Of a DNA stretch of 64,000 nt, positions 63,063 to 64,000 are shown piece by piece. Origin of the DNA: Rhodanobacter sp. DHB23 (GTDB lineage Bacteria > Pseudomonadota > Gammaproteobacteria > Xanthomonadales > Rhodanobacteraceae); the NCBI RefSeq assembly GCF_014842975.1, contig NZ_JACYXK010000029.1:599043-663042 (forward strand), read 5' to 3'. How positions within the stretch are numbered: the stretch's first letter is position 1; every line of letters starts with the position of its first letter. The notes under the pieces are model-generated. The model searched no databases. It was not told the origin of the DNA and was given only the letters and a program-made list of their open reading frames with translations. The translations under genes were made by a program, and so were the position numbers.

Positions 63063-63389
63063 CTTTTGCGAATGCGCCCAAACAAGTAGTGCTTTTGCTG
63101 ATTCCATTGCCCAAGCTGTGTAGTGCTGCTCAGCAGCTTCGCGCTCCTGATCGTAACGTACAAGCGCATCACGCGCCCACAACTCACGTACTGAGCCAAG
63201 CGGAAATTGGTCAGTCTCTGAGTCGATACCGACGAACGGAATGAACAAAGGGTTGTTGTCCTGCCCCAGGGCGAAGCGGCTTGACGTGACGATGCGAGAT
63301 GCCTCAACGACACCGATGCGAGAAGCCAGCAACCCTTCAAGCGCTTCGCTGAGAGTCGAAAGACTCTGCAATTTCTGTGTGCTGTTCAT
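63057..63389 (-). CDS. Cassette gene: DUF2489-like protein
   Basis: A 110-residue helical protein with the phrase LLASRIGVVEASRIVTSSRFALGQDNNPLFIPFVGIDSETDQFPLGSVRELWARDAL, then YDQEREAAEQHYTAWAMESAKALL. The 'IGVxExSR ... FxxIDSETDxxPxGxVRxxW' layout recalls DUF2489 proteins common in proteobacteria; the assignment is tentative. The stop codon lies in the attC. No operon partner other than the array. Confidence 0.7.
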   Translation of the reverse strand: MNSTQKLQSLSTLSEALEGLLASRIGVVEASRIVTSSRFALGQDNNPLFIPFVGIDSETDQFPLGSVRELWARDALVRYDQEREAAEQHYTAWAMESAKALLVWAHSQKF

Positions 63390-63392
63390 GAG

Positions 63393-63449
63393 TTCTAACG
63401 CTGGAGTTAAGCGGCGGCGAAGCCGTCCGCCTTGAACGACTGGTTAGGC
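63393..63449 (-). repeat. attC site 10
   Basis: 57 bp from TTCTAAC to GTTAGGC; major type, with CGACTG before the right core. It is the most attI-proximal attC in the window. Confidence 0.93.
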
Positions 63450-63863
63450 CGCATACCGCACCACTGCATGGCCGAACCCGCTTTTTGCATCATAGCCTGC
63501 CCAGATGCTACCCCACGGATATGTGCCGGGAGCAAAGCCGTTGCCAGCGAGCCAACTGCCAATTTGCTCTGCACGGGCCAGCTCCCGCTCCTCGGACCAA
63601 GTATTCCAATTTGTGCCGTATTTGGGGTGAGTATCCGAGAGCGAAACTTGCTCCAGAACACCTGAGTTGAAGCCGAGCGAGACACCAATGACAAGGTTGG
63701 ACTCGGCGAAGGCCGGCAAGCGATACCACACCCAACCTGTGTGCATGTCGGTGCTTGTGAGTTGCTCGTGCTGAAACGAGGACAACAAAGCGTCCTCCGT
63801 GAGCGCACGCGCTATGCGAAGGCCTACAGGATGCAGAAGTTCGAATTCCTCGACGTTTGTCAT
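63444..63863 (-). CDS. Cassette gene: hypothetical protein
   Basis: A 139-residue soluble protein (MTNVEEFELLHPVGLRIARALTEDALLSSFQ...), with several Trp/Tyr-rich strands (GWVWYRLPAF, KYGTNWNTWSEERELARAEQIGSWLAGNGFAPGTYPWGSIWAGYDAKSGFGHAVVRY). It may be a compact enzyme-binding or immunity-like fold; no family recognised. Its start lies only seven bases from the cassette boundary, so the transcript depends on the array promoter. It is the first intact cassette on the right side. Confidence 0.78.
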   Translation of the reverse strand: MTNVEEFELLHPVGLRIARALTEDALLSSFQHEQLTSTDMHTGWVWYRLPAFAESNLVIGVSLGFNSGVLEQVSLSDTHPKYGTNWNTWSEERELARAEQIGSWLAGNGFAPGTYPWGSIWAGYDAKSGFGHAVVRYAA

Positions 63864-63873
63864 TGCGGCCTAA

Positions 63874-64000
63874 CAGGCTGTTGAGAAACCCCTATCGCCA
63901 AGCCGATCGATCGATTTTGTTGATCGAAAACCCCCGGTAATGGCGCCCCCCGGACGCACGTTTCCTCAGGTCGGCGAGGGATTCCACCACTCGCCGATAC
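63874..64000. mobile_element. Probable end of a second insertion sequence (partial)
   Basis: CAGGCTGTTGAGAAACCCC starts at 63874, directly after CTAA of the integron core site GCCTAAC (63868-63874). Ends of this kind (CTGTTGAGAAA) and a CTAA target are usual for IS5-family and related elements. On the minus strand a frame that ends at 63892-63894 reads ...LADLRKRASGGRHYRGFSI and could be the end of a transposase, but another frame is open as well. The element continues beyond the window. Confidence 0.45.

Larger units (their letters stand above)
58237..63874 (-). mobile_element. Chromosomal integron: distal part of the gene-cassette array
   Basis: Ten attC sites spaced 230-930 bp apart (apart from the IS) alternate with small genes that all read right to left. 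In the coding direction each attC follows its gene as RYYYAAC ... TTCAAGGCGGACGG ... GCTTAACTCCAGC-GTTRRRY, the layout of cassettes in class 1 and xanthomonad integrons. Nine sites are almost identical, typical of a resident chromosomal integron. Cassettes are read away from attI, so intI and the Pc promoter should lie to the right of base 63874, outside the window. The cassette DNA is visibly less GC-rich than the chromosome. Confidence 0.93.

Noticed and set aside
63001..63114. N-terminal extension of the 62692-63000 cassette protein
   Set aside because: The added residues are a translation of attC site 9; the ATG at 63000 lies inside the cassette.
58237..63449. Repeated 57-bp units taken for a CRISPR array
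   Set aside because: The spacing is hundreds of bases, the units have recombination cores and imperfect palindromes, and genes fill the spaces: these are attC sites.

Overview
The window is high-GC DNA from a gammaproteobacterium. Protein sequences and gene order (rsmB-fmt-def, then LysM-dprA-topA-tsaC; glnA-ntrB-ntrC; zwf next to tal, pgi and pgm) fit the Xanthomonadales, most likely Rhodanobacteraceae (Dyella, Rhodanobacter, Frateuria or Luteibacter type). The genus is inference. I saw no rRNA, tRNA or CRISPR array.

Layout. 1-9627: end of a PQQ sugar dehydrogenase, an AT-rich orphan gene, a PEBP protein, a four-gene envelope-stress operon plus a permease, two secreted PD40 propeller proteins beside a LytS/LytTR two-component pair, and small secreted proteins. 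9630-18521: an SDR, a complete tripartite RND efflux operon with a divergent LysR regulator, and uppP. 18658-22722: the nitrogen module, with a sigma-54 promoter and NtrC-like sites before glnA, then ntrB and ntrC. 22907-33291: a surface-glycan block with two ArnT-like GT39 enzymes, four GT2 enzymes, a TagF-like transferase and an O-antigen-ligase-like protein. 33458-43673: translation and DNA housekeeping genes and an orphan AMP-ligase. 43745-46333: a GGDEF-EAL protein. 46838-55245: purD and a central-carbon block (pgm, pgi, tal, HAD, zwf). 55478-58139: small accessory enzymes.

The most interesting part is 58237-64000. It is the distal part of a chromosomal integron: ten 57-58 bp attC sites separate small, mostly unknown, lower-GC cassette genes, all on the minus strand. 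By orientation the integrase gene should lie beyond the right edge. The left-most attC is split by a complete 1446-bp IS110-family (IS1111-group) element. Removing it restores a perfect 57-bp attC, and the element shows the classical asymmetric ends of that group (7 nt and 3 nt outside 11-bp inverted repeats). Its long downstream non-coding end folds into a stem with an internal loop whose two sides match the attC sequence at the insertion point, as expected of a bridge RNA (seekRNA). At the other end of the array a second insertion sequence appears to sit inside a core site.

About ten intergenic spaces carry GC-rich inverted-repeat families, typical of this bacterial group; two of them share a ~77-bp direct repeat.
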